From IMG/VR virus record IMGVR_UViG_3300025168_000047, positions 25,423 to 89,422 of that record: a stretch of DNA of 64,000 nucleotides; one strand, 5' to 3'. The stretch's first letter is position 1. The number at the start of each line of letters is the position of its first letter. Of this stretch, positions 11,401-19,604 are shown piece after piece. The DNA comes from a virus. Made by a program: the position numbers and the translations under genes. The notes under the pieces were generated by a model, which was given only the letters and a program-made list of their open reading frames with translations, was not told the origin of the DNA and searched no databases.

Positions 11401-11463
11401 CCGGTAAATACTGGCCCAATGCCACAAACCGGCGGCCCGGGCACGCTCGGAGGAGGATACTAA
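8437..11463 (+). CDS. Large virion structural protein with Gly-rich GGGY C-terminus
   Basis: 1008 residues when started at ATG 8437, whose A is the last base of the upstream stop (TAATG), exactly as at the previous junction; a TTG two codons earlier is in frame but less likely. No enzyme motif recognised. The middle part (roughly residues 410-500) is predicted helical with Gln/Ala/Leu-rich stretches, and a Lys/Asn/Glu-rich low-complexity zone lies around residues 680-790. The C-terminus ends PGTLGGGY, like the GGQY and GGNY ends of the genes on either side of this block. Context points to a baseplate or tail-appendage component; this is inference. Confidence 0.75.
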   Translation: MSNAVPHVYVKRIVVESLTRSALDNSSELTFDLNFCLKFPSTANPLVADGFFSQHELINIFKVLVLEITDAGNDNFLKGLDPQKAAMKAWEFKDTDFFNSSRVFTVINPRIAYDSDANTYEVIFETEEKFKVQSSNPHLSYMFIPYFESCPKPIFGTPTVERVLDRGRIVETAFKFSTAAGKTYSGPVHKHGKKWMAGPKHTSAPHATLIAKEVLNTTIQDLRILNSLNGISLDTSYEKADKTAYFSDLHLSTATTGEARYLFSIDFDKMVKHAGKYPWLQKHGALTSKAKIDSIQVLRRRKPKQKAETKFGAPKSAQDQVYAFDENNSQYETIAVSADTSPNNLAKGSYVIETHEGEPQEIGNIREIALNSTISGIRTFSGVDFSILEATSGKYEYGVKIGVSDPSTDHLQEKVTSLNNAIAVLEDYYAEAIGHFGKEVSQNFNYLTGRFSQSFIQDTDSQAIQTAIQNYLQVLTSMVDLDINVQTYGLKIYSIISPMTGTPENIQRALAPMKIFQTKLQNLFDDQTKSAQKGGEAGTKNRNTAKVGTSTYVRWFDEEYDASTREIGYEFYQPTSRELTGPAIVKWADFENTAIAQTLSLFKKSAPFKITNELNLNPESAQYSYLKPQTVYLGASNRIELAPDLPSSTHNYIYTSILKSNKGLDLPGDSSEYNSNKKSKFSPNKEKLRNSLIQLYAKQGVTVELDGFKTKNEKDLEKMLMAGVVDERPAKSNGKVKLKDKNKETKQKLSETKSLENDNTNPNNILINLVQNQDSKPEQKKIDVSKYMLQNSKLKITQDAFNSLPNQIKALLTYYTSDFKNFEKRSSTTLDSFSVLDSNPNKHVGLMYHSFFHIMEVQVLKGYENSLNTPIFETLTKNNLVSGKMLCRIQPSTKFRELVPSYDLNFPVINDIFILDATGVSMPEQVTERPISNKQNEEVASQSTSSRASFDLELNAPADVATGYEYAESKISNTKKKVPSFDKVQFDNPVNTGPMPQTGGPGTLGGGY

Positions 11464-11464
11464 A

Positions 11465-14400
11465 ATGGTTAACAACAAGTTTGGCCCACCCGGCCCACCA
11501 AATCAACCGCCACCGCCTCAAGGTGGCACAAGTAATATCGAGACAGATCCTGATGCGCAGGGAGTCCCACAAATGGGCCAACCCGGAGGAACTGAAAACG
11601 ACCCCTCTAATACAAACCCGAATGCTTCTGCCGCAGGGAGCACAGACGAGACTGGTGGAAAAGCTGCTGGAAAAACAACAGGGCTTACTTTCCCCCCCGG
11701 AAACGGCTCAACGTATACTAATGACAATATATCGAATGCCGAATCCCCTTTACAGAAGCACTCTGATAAAATCCCCGGTGGATTTAAAGAGTCTGCAAAA
11801 GAGATGGTCGCGAAAGAACTCCAACAAATGCAAGAAGTGGAGCTTAAATGGGCCGAATTACAATCAGTAAATCTAGGTGAGATTCAACCACAAAATTATA
11901 AAGCATGCGGTGGTTATATAGGCAAAGAGGTCTTTTATGGCTTCCCACCAAGAGCTTTCTTGGGAAAAGCTGTCCCGGGATTAGGGATGCAGGAGATGTG
12001 GGCAGAGTTAACTACTCAAAAAACAGACCCCAACTCAGACGTGATCAGAGAATCTTTGGGAAAAATATGGACACCATTCGCCCCAATCGATGCAGTAGAA
12101 GAAGAGGTGTCCAATTTGGAAGATCGAATTGTCTATGCACAGCATCCAAAAGGTAAAGCTGCAGAATTTATAACTGCCGCCAATTCGGATGAAATATTTA
12201 ACTACTCTTTTCCAAAAGAAATCATTGAAGGTGGAATTCCTTATGGAGATGCAACACAGACCACCTATTTTGTACCTCAAAAGAACAATTTAGATAGTGC
12301 AAAGAACTTTTCTTTTATTGATAAAACAGGTAGATTGGTTAATAAAGAAACAATTGTATTGTGGACAACAAAAAATCCATCTCAAGTTGATCGCACACAG
12401 CTTGGACTTGATGCTTTCTCAAATTTCGAGTTCAAACCGATGGTTGAAAAGATTATGACTGATCAATCCACCGGATGGAGAGCCAGAAAGAAACAAGATC
12501 ACTTCTTCTTATATACGAAACCGTACGAGACAGGAGATCCCAAGGCACCAAATATCAACAACCACTTGCACGTCAATCAGAAATCTAATTACAATTTTTA
12601 TTTAAAAGGTTTTGAAGAAGCAATTCAGTCAGAAGCTGTAGCTGAATCTATTTTGCCTAGCCTTCTTGTGACCGGCATTGAAGAAGCCATGCCTTCAACC
12701 GAAGATATTCTTGTACAAGGGCAGTTCGGAAATTTAGTTAACTATAATCACGATCTGGTATCCGATACTCACGATTTTGTAACTATGGGCGGCCTAGTAG
12801 AGGACGTGTTTATCGATGTTTTGGACAAAGACGAATCCAAAAAAGCTTATTCCAACGTCAGCAACAGTAAGACAGAGTTGGATAGGGGACAATATTTTGT
12901 TAAATGGACTGACGCATTGAAGCTTAAAAGTGGCAATTCTAAAAGAACCGAATTAAGTAACAAATACAGTACACAAATAATCCTGCAAGGCGGGAACTAT
13001 TTTATGAATGATTTCGTAACTCGAAAAACTCAGTTCCCAATGAACAACACTCTAAGTATTGCATGCCCTCAGTCTCCAGCAAACTTGGCATCCCCTTGTC
13101 CAGACGGCGCATTCACCAAATTAGTTGACCTGCTTGACTTCTACGATCTGAGATATCCCGTTTTTAAGACAATCTCTCAGGTCGCAAATGGAGGACAGCC
13201 ACCGATTGAAGATGCTACAATTGGCAACTTCGTTGAATCGAGCCGCTTTGATATGTACAATTACACCGCTAAGCAGAGACTGACAGGCCCCGAAGTCGGC
13301 GGCTTGACACAACCTTTTGTAACATATCCAGCAATTAATTTTTATAGTAGTTATGTTCCGTCAGGCGTCAAAGATTTTGCAGGCGAGATTTATCCACATG
13401 ACTGGATCGATATGTTCGCGCAAAAAGGCTCTAGTCTCTTTAATTCAACAGAGGGCTTGGTAGCTTCCCCAACAAATTCAGATATTACATTTGGATATAG
13501 TTTTACCAAAGACAACTATGCTCCAACATCAGTTAATCGAATTGCGAGAGTTACAAAAGTTAAAGAAGCTTTGAACGATATGCTAGCCGAGAAAACCAGA
13601 AGCTATAGAGAAATTTTAGAAGGTAAAGTAGCTTGCACAGAATATGTTGGTTTCCGAGTAGAAAAAATTGGAATTACAGAGAACGCCGAAGGAGAGGAAG
13701 CGGAAACTGTATTGCAGAATTACTTGTTACCTTATCCAAAAGAGACAGTATTAGAATTTGTTGATACACAAGTAAAATACAACAAAGGTTACAAATATAA
13801 AATATATGCTTATTTAGCTATCTTTGGCACAGAGTATGAGTATCATTTCCCTCAAGCAGCCGCCGTTCCTTTCGAAGGATTAGACGAAGAAGATAAGCTT
13901 GATTACTGGTCTGATAAAATCTCTCACGAGCCAAGTCCAGATGAATATGAAGACGAAGAGGTTGACAACGCTGAGTTTGAAGGTCTTTCAGAAGCATATG
14001 GCGGTGGAGATTTCACTCCGGGTGCCATCGGCGCTAAGGTGATGGGAGCGATGAACAACTTAAATGACGCTATGCAGGAAATGCAAAACGCGGCTAACAA
14101 TGTAGATAAGTTAGAACAAACTCAAAATCAAGCAGCCCCACCATTGCCAATGAGTTCCAAAGGATTAACGCAAATTAAGCAGCCTGTAAGAATGAATCAA
14201 GGCGGCGATAATGTTTATGCTCTTTTCCTTGATGTGATTTCTAGACCGTCACTGAAGATTGTTGAGATTCCATATTATGATACACCAGTCCTCAGAGTTA
14301 TGGATCGTCCGCCAATCGCACCAAACGTGGAGATCATTCCATACAGAGGAAAGAACGACAACTATTTGATCAACTTAGAACAAGGAATAGGTAAGCAGTT

Positions 14401-15355
14401 AGCTGTGCCACAGCCTATCTTCCCAGAAGATGCCGGCCTGTTCTATAAACAGTATGAGGCACAATACCCATCTTTGACCGATTCTCCGGCAGCAGTATAT
14501 CTAGCTGGCGGATTGGCAGCATTGTCCGGCCAACAGGTGCCATCTGATGTTAGTGTTATCGAAACGATTCGCGACATCTTTACAGAGAAGCCAATAGAAT
14601 ATAGTAACGACGATCCTCCAGCCACTTATCAAATTTTTAGATTGGAGTCTGCGCCCACTTCTTATTTAGATTTCGCAAACGGCGATTATTTAGAAATTGA
14701 GTCTAATGGAGTAACATCTGTCTCATTCAGGCCCGGAGAGATGGGAAGAATCCGTCCAAATAAGAAATATTACTACACTTTTAGAACATTAGATATTCAT
14801 GGCCAAATTTCAAACCCAACTCAGATCTATGAAGTTCTGTTAGTAGATGACTCCGGAGCCGTTTATTTAGATGTAAGAGGTTATGAATTTCCGAAAGCTG
14901 AAAGAAACTATAAAAAAGGCTTGAAGAGATTCTTGAGCGTTGCGCCAACTATGGAGCAGACTGCTTGGACTCCAAAAACAAATTCAGACGGAGAAATTGA
15001 AAGATACCAAAGCAAAGATGTAAAGATTGGTAGAGAAGAGGGTTCCTTATTCGACAGCGGAAAGAAATATAAAATAAGAGTGACGTCAAAGAAAACTGGC
15101 CGAAAGATAGATTTCAACTTAAAGTTCATAACATCAAGCAAGATGACACCAGAAGAAATCGAAGCGTTCTGGAAACAACCTCTTTCAGGAATTGAAGCAG
15201 CTAAACAAGCTTTGGAAGACTCGGTAGAAAATGTACAGGCGGCAACTGAAGGGATTCAAAATGTAATATCAAATGCAGCCGCCTCATTGGGCCTTCCTCC
15301 TCTTGGCGGAAGCTCTGGAAACGGTGGTGGAGGTTCCACCGGTGGAAATTATTAA
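11465..15355 (+). CDS. Large virion structural protein, Pro/Gly-rich ends, GGNY C-terminus
   Basis: 1296 residues; ATG one base after the preceding stop, with GGAGGA as ribosome-binding site inside the end of the upstream gene. The N-terminal about 90 residues are disordered (Pro/Gly/Asn/Thr-rich, beginning MVNNKFGPPGPPNQ). The body is mixed alpha/beta with acidic patches (around residue 820, DEYEDEEVDNAEFEG) followed by a Gln/Asn/Met-rich coiled-coil-like segment. The last residues are a Gly/Ser tail ending STGGNY. Fourth of a run of four adjacent structural genes, presumably one baseplate or appendage assembly. No recognisable enzymatic domain; function unknown. Confidence 0.75.
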   Translation: MVNNKFGPPGPPNQPPPPQGGTSNIETDPDAQGVPQMGQPGGTENDPSNTNPNASAAGSTDETGGKAAGKTTGLTFPPGNGSTYTNDNISNAESPLQKHSDKIPGGFKESAKEMVAKELQQMQEVELKWAELQSVNLGEIQPQNYKACGGYIGKEVFYGFPPRAFLGKAVPGLGMQEMWAELTTQKTDPNSDVIRESLGKIWTPFAPIDAVEEEVSNLEDRIVYAQHPKGKAAEFITAANSDEIFNYSFPKEIIEGGIPYGDATQTTYFVPQKNNLDSAKNFSFIDKTGRLVNKETIVLWTTKNPSQVDRTQLGLDAFSNFEFKPMVEKIMTDQSTGWRARKKQDHFFLYTKPYETGDPKAPNINNHLHVNQKSNYNFYLKGFEEAIQSEAVAESILPSLLVTGIEEAMPSTEDILVQGQFGNLVNYNHDLVSDTHDFVTMGGLVEDVFIDVLDKDESKKAYSNVSNSKTELDRGQYFVKWTDALKLKSGNSKRTELSNKYSTQIILQGGNYFMNDFVTRKTQFPMNNTLSIACPQSPANLASPCPDGAFTKLVDLLDFYDLRYPVFKTISQVANGGQPPIEDATIGNFVESSRFDMYNYTAKQRLTGPEVGGLTQPFVTYPAINFYSSYVPSGVKDFAGEIYPHDWIDMFAQKGSSLFNSTEGLVASPTNSDITFGYSFTKDNYAPTSVNRIARVTKVKEALNDMLAEKTRSYREILEGKVACTEYVGFRVEKIGITENAEGEEAETVLQNYLLPYPKETVLEFVDTQVKYNKGYKYKIYAYLAIFGTEYEYHFPQAAAVPFEGLDEEDKLDYWSDKISHEPSPDEYEDEEVDNAEFEGLSEAYGGGDFTPGAIGAKVMGAMNNLNDAMQEMQNAANNVDKLEQTQNQAAPPLPMSSKGLTQIKQPVRMNQGGDNVYALFLDVISRPSLKIVEIPYYDTPVLRVMDRPPIAPNVEIIPYRGKNDNYLINLEQGIGKQLAVPQPIFPEDAGLFYKQYEAQYPSLTDSPAAVYLAGGLAALSGQQVPSDVSVIETIRDIFTEKPIEYSNDDPPATYQIFRLESAPTSYLDFANGDYLEIESNGVTSVSFRPGEMGRIRPNKKYYYTFRTLDIHGQISNPTQIYEVLLVDDSGAVYLDVRGYEFPKAERNYKKGLKRFLSVAPTMEQTAWTPKTNSDGEIERYQSKDVKIGREEGSLFDSGKKYKIRVTSKKTGRKIDFNLKFITSSKMTPEEIEAFWKQPLSGIEAAKQALEDSVENVQAATEGIQNVISNAAASLGLPPLGGSSGNGGGGSTGGNY

Positions 15356-15356
15356 T

Positions 15357-15416
15357 ATGAATGTGAATAAAAAGCATATTCCATTACAGCAAACTACTTA
15401 TTTTGTGTTAAAGTAA
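15357..15416 (+). CDS. Possible 19-residue micro-ORF
   Basis: A 19-codon frame begins at an ATG two bases after the upstream stop (TAATATG) and ends shortly before an ACTATTTA promoter-like motif. It fills most of the gap between two structural genes. There is no separate ribosome-binding site apart from possible coupling to upstream termination. It could equally be untranslated spacer; no homology is recognised. Confidence 0.2.
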   Translation: MNVNKKHIPLQQTTYFVLK

Positions 15417-15428
15417 GGAAATTATAGC

Positions 15429-15436
15429 ACTATTTA
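15429..15436 (+). promoter_or_regulatory. ACTATTTA motif, candidate late promoter
   Basis: ACTATTTA followed by GATA, ending 19 nt before the start codon at 15456. It is one of nine copies in front of structural genes in this window. Promoter role is inferred from recurrence and placement only. Confidence 0.6.
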
Positions 15437-15455
15437 GATAAACGGAGATTTAACT

Positions 15456-16442
15456 ATGGGATTTTTGGATAACAGCGGCGATATTATTTTAGATGCCGTG
15501 TTAACTGACACAGGAAGAATGAGATTGGCAAGAGGCGATGGCTCTTTTAAAATTGTCAAGTTCGCTCTTAGCGATGATGAAATCAACTACGAACTTTATA
15601 GAAACAGTAACCATGCAAATGGTGCTCACCCTAGCGGTTCTGCTTACTACGACTTGGATATTTTGCAAACTCCTGTTTTAGAAGCTTTCACGAACAATAC
15701 ATCGTTAATGAAGTCCAAGCTCGTTTCAATCCCCAGAACAAATCTTTTGTATCTTCCGATCCTAAAGCTTAATGAAACTCGCGGTGACCTCACTAGAAAT
15801 GCTACTGCTGCACAAGCAAACGGATTTTTTGTGATCGCAGTAGACTCAGATACAACCCGAGCCCACGACGCTAGCACAAACGCTGGTCTTTTTGAGACCA
15901 CAAACGGTACCATCAACGGTATCACCGGCGACGGTGCGATTATTAGAGTTGATCAAGGTTTGGACACTGCAGATATTTCTCCACGTCGCGATCTAGATGC
16001 AGACTTAGTTGAGACACAATTTATTATTGAGATGGATAACAGACTAGGTTCTCTTGTTCCTTCTTCAGCAACATCTCGACGAGCCGCAGCGCCCGCAACA
16101 CCAGCATTTATCGATGACGATAACATTGCTGCATATAATCTTTCTCTTAGAACCGATACTGCTTTCGTGACTAGAAACACAAGCAAGGAAACAAAAGGCT
16201 CTGGAACACCAGAGACTCTAGAGGGTCCAAGAGGAACAACTTTCCAATTCAAAATCAAATCTTCAGTACAACTGCAAGATGGAAACAAACTGTTCGAGAA
16301 AATTGGTGTAATGAATGCGTCTTGGACGCCTACCGGCGTAGCAGCTATGACTGTTCACTACATTGATACAATAGTACGTGTATCCGGCGGAACAACAGGA
16401 TATAGAATCGACATTCCAGTTAGATTTATTAAAAAGGCATAA
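15456..16442 (+). CDS. Virion structural protein, N-terminal paralogue of the gene at 7448
   Basis: 328 residues; ATG preceded by GGAGAT and by the ACTATTTA motif at 15429, so it probably opens a late transcription unit. The N-terminus (MGFLDNSGDIILDAVLTDTG, then RMRLARGDGSF and an AL/SDDEINY segment) is the clearer version of the domain also starting the protein at 7448. The rest is a Thr/Ala/Asp-rich beta-type sequence without recognised enzymatic motifs. Genes at 16455 and 17606 follow closely, indicating one operon of tail or head accessory proteins. Exact role unknown. Confidence 0.75.
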   Translation: MGFLDNSGDIILDAVLTDTGRMRLARGDGSFKIVKFALSDDEINYELYRNSNHANGAHPSGSAYYDLDILQTPVLEAFTNNTSLMKSKLVSIPRTNLLYLPILKLNETRGDLTRNATAAQANGFFVIAVDSDTTRAHDASTNAGLFETTNGTINGITGDGAIIRVDQGLDTADISPRRDLDADLVETQFIIEMDNRLGSLVPSSATSRRAAAPATPAFIDDDNIAAYNLSLRTDTAFVTRNTSKETKGSGTPETLEGPRGTTFQFKIKSSVQLQDGNKLFEKIGVMNASWTPTGVAAMTVHYIDTIVRVSGGTTGYRIDIPVRFIKKA

Positions 16443-16454
16443 TAGGTAAAAAAC

Positions 16455-17579
16455 ATGGCAACACAATTTAAAGCAATTGGCAATAATGATGTAACTAAGA
16501 CGAAAACGCTTATTCATGAAGCGATTCCTCTTACAGGAACATTAGTTTCGGGAACTTATGGCAAAGCGCCATATGCAGGCTTAGGTAGCGAAAGAAACAT
16601 TAAGAACTTTTCCCATGGAATGTTCCAATCTGTTTTTGACTATCCACACCTTAGCTCTTCCGCTAATCATCTTTTCGACGTTACATTTGGTTACAACACT
16701 AATTCACCAATGTCGGGAACATCGGCGAGAGTTCAACAAGAGAAAAAGATTAACATCTACAATCAGATGGCTCAGGTTCTCATGGGACACGACATTACTG
16801 GTGGGATTAAAAACTTTACTTGGGGGCCAAATGGTAAAGAAATGAACTCTTGTTTCTTTGTCAACTTCTCCCGCTTGTTAACAAAAGACGAGATTAAAAA
16901 AGGTTCCTTCGAAATGCTTATTGGTACAGGTTCTGCTGCTGAGCCGTTTGGTGATACCACCACTGGTGCCGGCGGCCTAGGCTTCACTGTTGTTAAGCGA
17001 CCAGCTTCTGCAGCAGGTATTGACAGCTTTTACACAGATTCTCCAGCCGGAGAGTATGCGTTACTGTCTTCATCAAAAAACCAAAATGCTGGATTACTTT
17101 TTTATCAAGCAGGGATCGCAGTTCTTACATCTTCTCTTTTGATCGCTCAATCGGGAAATGCAAACTTCACCCCAGCCGCAGCAGGAATCCTTCAGCTTTC
17201 CGGTGCAGCTTGGAACACCACCGTAGGCGGTGCTGAAATGATTCAGGCAATTATGACCGGATCTTCGATTACAGCTTCCTGTAATGAGTTCCGACACCGT
17301 TTGAAGAATGTTAAGTTCAACAACACAACCGAACTGCACTCTACAATATACTATATCCGTGCTCACCACAACGAGTTCAACTATAGTGGAAATCCAACAT
17401 ACCTTTCTGGATCTAAGATTCGTGTGAAAACTTCAACGACAGAAGAACCAGTATCGTATATCACAACTGTTGGTATGTATTCTGCAGATAATGAGCTTAT
17501 GGCTGTTGCAAAACTTTCTGAGCCGATTAAGAAGACACCAAACACGGATCTAACGTTACGTGTTAGACTGGACTATTAG
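16455..17579 (+). CDS. Virion structural protein sharing a C-terminal module with the next gene
   Basis: 374 residues; starts 12 nt after the previous stop. The C-terminal segment reads YITTVGMYSADNELMAVAKL, then SEPIKKT and ends RVRLDY. The next protein ends with the same arrangement (YISQVGIYDESRNLIGIAKL, ANPIKKT, LKLDI). The shared segment suggests a common assembly or docking fold in two consecutive virion proteins. No signal peptide or membrane segment. Function beyond structural is unknown. Confidence 0.75.
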   Translation: MATQFKAIGNNDVTKTKTLIHEAIPLTGTLVSGTYGKAPYAGLGSERNIKNFSHGMFQSVFDYPHLSSSANHLFDVTFGYNTNSPMSGTSARVQQEKKINIYNQMAQVLMGHDITGGIKNFTWGPNGKEMNSCFFVNFSRLLTKDEIKKGSFEMLIGTGSAAEPFGDTTTGAGGLGFTVVKRPASAAGIDSFYTDSPAGEYALLSSSKNQNAGLLFYQAGIAVLTSSLLIAQSGNANFTPAAAGILQLSGAAWNTTVGGAEMIQAIMTGSSITASCNEFRHRLKNVKFNNTTELHSTIYYIRAHHNEFNYSGNPTYLSGSKIRVKTSTTEEPVSYITTVGMYSADNELMAVAKLSEPIKKTPNTDLTLRVRLDY

Positions 17580-17605
17580 AGGCATACTCCTCTAAGGGAG
17601 ATAAT

Positions 17606-19060
17606 ATGCCTTATTATAGATTTAAAGAAACAGACATTTTCCACAACGTACTTAAGACACATCCAAAAACTGTGTTTTCGATATACGGAGGAAGAGTCTT
17701 TTACAATAACTCTTATGTCGAATCGGGCTCTTTCACAGGTTCAGTTGCTGCTCCAACTGGAACGGTTAGTTTGTTTGAGCAGAACGTTGATAGAACAAAG
17801 GTTAACACTTCTGCACCAGATTTTCCGGGGACAGTCAATTATCGTAGACTGAATGGCCAAGGTGCCGGCCCAGATTACATTTTTCCGTTTGTTTCAAAAA
17901 CAGGCGAGATGACAACATTCAAGACGATTAGCACAGGTTCGTTTAATGAAGCTCTGTATGGAGATCGACTTTATGGCCCAGCTATGCTAACAGCTAGCAT
18001 TTCTAGAGAATACTTCTCACAAGACACAAGATGGGGACATGGTGCGCTTTATTCCGAGACTATACACTCAGAAGCTTCAGGATCTGCTCCAAATCGTTTT
18101 ACTATTGAAAATGTGTCGCCAGATAACTACCCAAAAGTTAAAAACAAGACTGTCGATATCTCAGTATCTTCGTCACATTTGGATGCTTTAAGAAATACAT
18201 TTGATTATTATACTTATCTTAGTCCACACTTTGCTTATTCTGCCTCACATGCAGCTTGGAATTTTGGAACTTATGACAAGGGTCATCAAGAATTAAACCT
18301 GATTAGTGTTCCTTCTATCTTTTTTGGATCATCAATTAAAAAGGGAAGCGTGCATTTAAAGTGGTACGTCAGTGGAACGCTGATGGCAGAGTGTCATGAC
18401 CGTGAACAAAACGGAGAGCTTATTCAAGTCAGTGGCTCAGGCTCCCCAGCAGGCTACGATTCGGCAACTGGAAGTGTTGCAGGAGTTGTGTTATATAATG
18501 AGGGTTTCATGGCTCTAACGGGCACATGGTCGCTTAATGACGACTATACAGACAAGTTTCGTCACGCTGCTGGAACACCAAAGTCAGCAGAGTCTCCAAG
18601 ATGGACTTATTTTGGTGTCGGAGCTAACGATAACTCCGGCTCTGTTGTTCATTCAGTATCCCACAATGTATCTTCGAGTTTCGTAATTGAGTTTGAAGGA
18701 ACTCAAAATGTACCAGTGATGACTCTTATGGCTCACGCACCAAAACGTGATTTAAATCATTCAAACAATCCAACTTTTATTAGTGGAAACTTAAATGCAA
18801 ATAGAAAATTATCTAAAGGCTCTGCACTTCCTTTCTTAACAAGCTCGATACAATATAAAGAAGACGACTTAACTCAAATTAGAAACGTGGTTAGTAGTTC
18901 ATTTAAAGATCACACCGGAAGTTTTGACAAAACTACGTATATTTCTCAGGTAGGAATATATGATGAAAGCCGAAACTTAATTGGTATCGCAAAACTGGCC
19001 AATCCAATCAAAAAAACTGAACAAAGAGAATATACATTTAAACTTAAGCTCGATATCTGA
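17606..19060 (+). CDS. Virion structural protein sharing a C-terminal module with the previous gene
   Basis: 484 residues; ATG preceded by AAGGGAGAT. The N-terminus is rich in aromatic and Ser/Thr residues, with frequent GSFTGS-type turns. The C-terminus carries the V-G-[IM]-Y ... [VI]-AKL ... PIKKT module shared with the gene at 16455. The stop codon is immediately followed by a TATAAT box for the resolvase gene, so the structural unit and the nucleic-acid island are separated by regulation rather than by space. Precise function unknown. Confidence 0.75.
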   Translation: MPYYRFKETDIFHNVLKTHPKTVFSIYGGRVFYNNSYVESGSFTGSVAAPTGTVSLFEQNVDRTKVNTSAPDFPGTVNYRRLNGQGAGPDYIFPFVSKTGEMTTFKTISTGSFNEALYGDRLYGPAMLTASISREYFSQDTRWGHGALYSETIHSEASGSAPNRFTIENVSPDNYPKVKNKTVDISVSSSHLDALRNTFDYYTYLSPHFAYSASHAAWNFGTYDKGHQELNLISVPSIFFGSSIKKGSVHLKWYVSGTLMAECHDREQNGELIQVSGSGSPAGYDSATGSVAGVVLYNEGFMALTGTWSLNDDYTDKFRHAAGTPKSAESPRWTYFGVGANDNSGSVVHSVSHNVSSSFVIEFEGTQNVPVMTLMAHAPKRDLNHSNNPTFISGNLNANRKLSKGSALPFLTSSIQYKEDDLTQIRNVVSSSFKDHTGSFDKTTYISQVGIYDESRNLIGIAKLANPIKKTEQREYTFKLKLDI

Positions 19061-19066
19061 TATAAT
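19061..19066 (+). promoter_or_regulatory. TATAAT box, candidate host-type promoter with near-leaderless start
   Basis: TATAAT starts directly after the upstream stop and ends 7 nt before the resolvase ATG (19074). A weak -35-like TTAAAC lies 17 bp upstream at 19038-19043. No Shine-Dalgarno fits between box and ATG. A sister site precedes the gene at 32200. Confidence 0.45.
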
Positions 19067-19073
19067 AGTATAT

Positions 19074-19604
19074 ATGATTTTAGGTTTAGATGTATCCACT
19101 TCGATCACAGGCGCTACCGTTTTAGATGATAACGGAGAGATTATTTATTGTGAAGCATGGGACTTCCGCAATAAGAGAAAGTATCCAACACTTTTTCAAA
19201 AAGCTCAACAATTTCAAAGAGAACTTGAAAACTTACATCAGATTAAGCGATTCAAGATTGACGAGGTTTTCATTGAACAATCCTTGCAAGCATTCCGCCC
19301 CGGATTCTCTTCTGCAAAAACTATCTTGACTTTAGCTAAATTTAATGGTATAGTATCTTATATCTGTGAAAAATGCTATCTTAAGCCTCCTGAATTTATT
19401 GGTGCTTCCACTGCAAGAAAGATTTGTGGGATAAAAGTAGAGAAAGGAAAAAAGGCAAAAGAAGTAGTTTTAAATTTTTTACTTGACAAAGAGGATTCTT
19501 TTAATATAGAATATACAAAGCACGGTAACCCTACACCGGGATCTTATGATCGTGCAGATTCTTATATTATAGCGAAAGCAGGATGGATAAACTTAAAATC
19601 TTAA
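19074..19604 (+). CDS. RuvC-like Holliday-junction resolvase (RNase H fold)
   Basis: 176 residues from the ATG at 19074. An in-frame ATG 31 codons upstream is rejected because it lies in another frame of the structural gene. The fold signature is clear: a first strand with catalytic Asp6 (MILGLDVSTSITG), Glu68 in EVFIEQS, and a C-terminal DRAD motif (Asp159/Asp162) before a helix, matching the acidic active site of RuvC-type nucleases. Such enzymes resolve branched DNA before packaging; in T4 the unrelated gp49 does this. The 3' end overlaps the primase gene by 22 nt. Substrate preference cannot be read from sequence. Confidence 0.8.
   Translation: MILGLDVSTSITGATVLDDNGEIIYCEAWDFRNKRKYPTLFQKAQQFQRELENLHQIKRFKIDEVFIEQSLQAFRPGFSSAKTILTLAKFNGIVSYICEKCYLKPPEFIGASTARKICGIKVEKGKKAKEVVLNFLLDKEDSFNIEYTKHGNPTPGSYDRADSYIIAKAGWINLKS

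Noticed and set aside
18981-19073. Upstream in-frame extension of the resolvase
   Set aside because: It lies inside the coding end of the structural gene, has no ribosome-binding site, and the catalytic strand begins exactly at the ATG at 19074.
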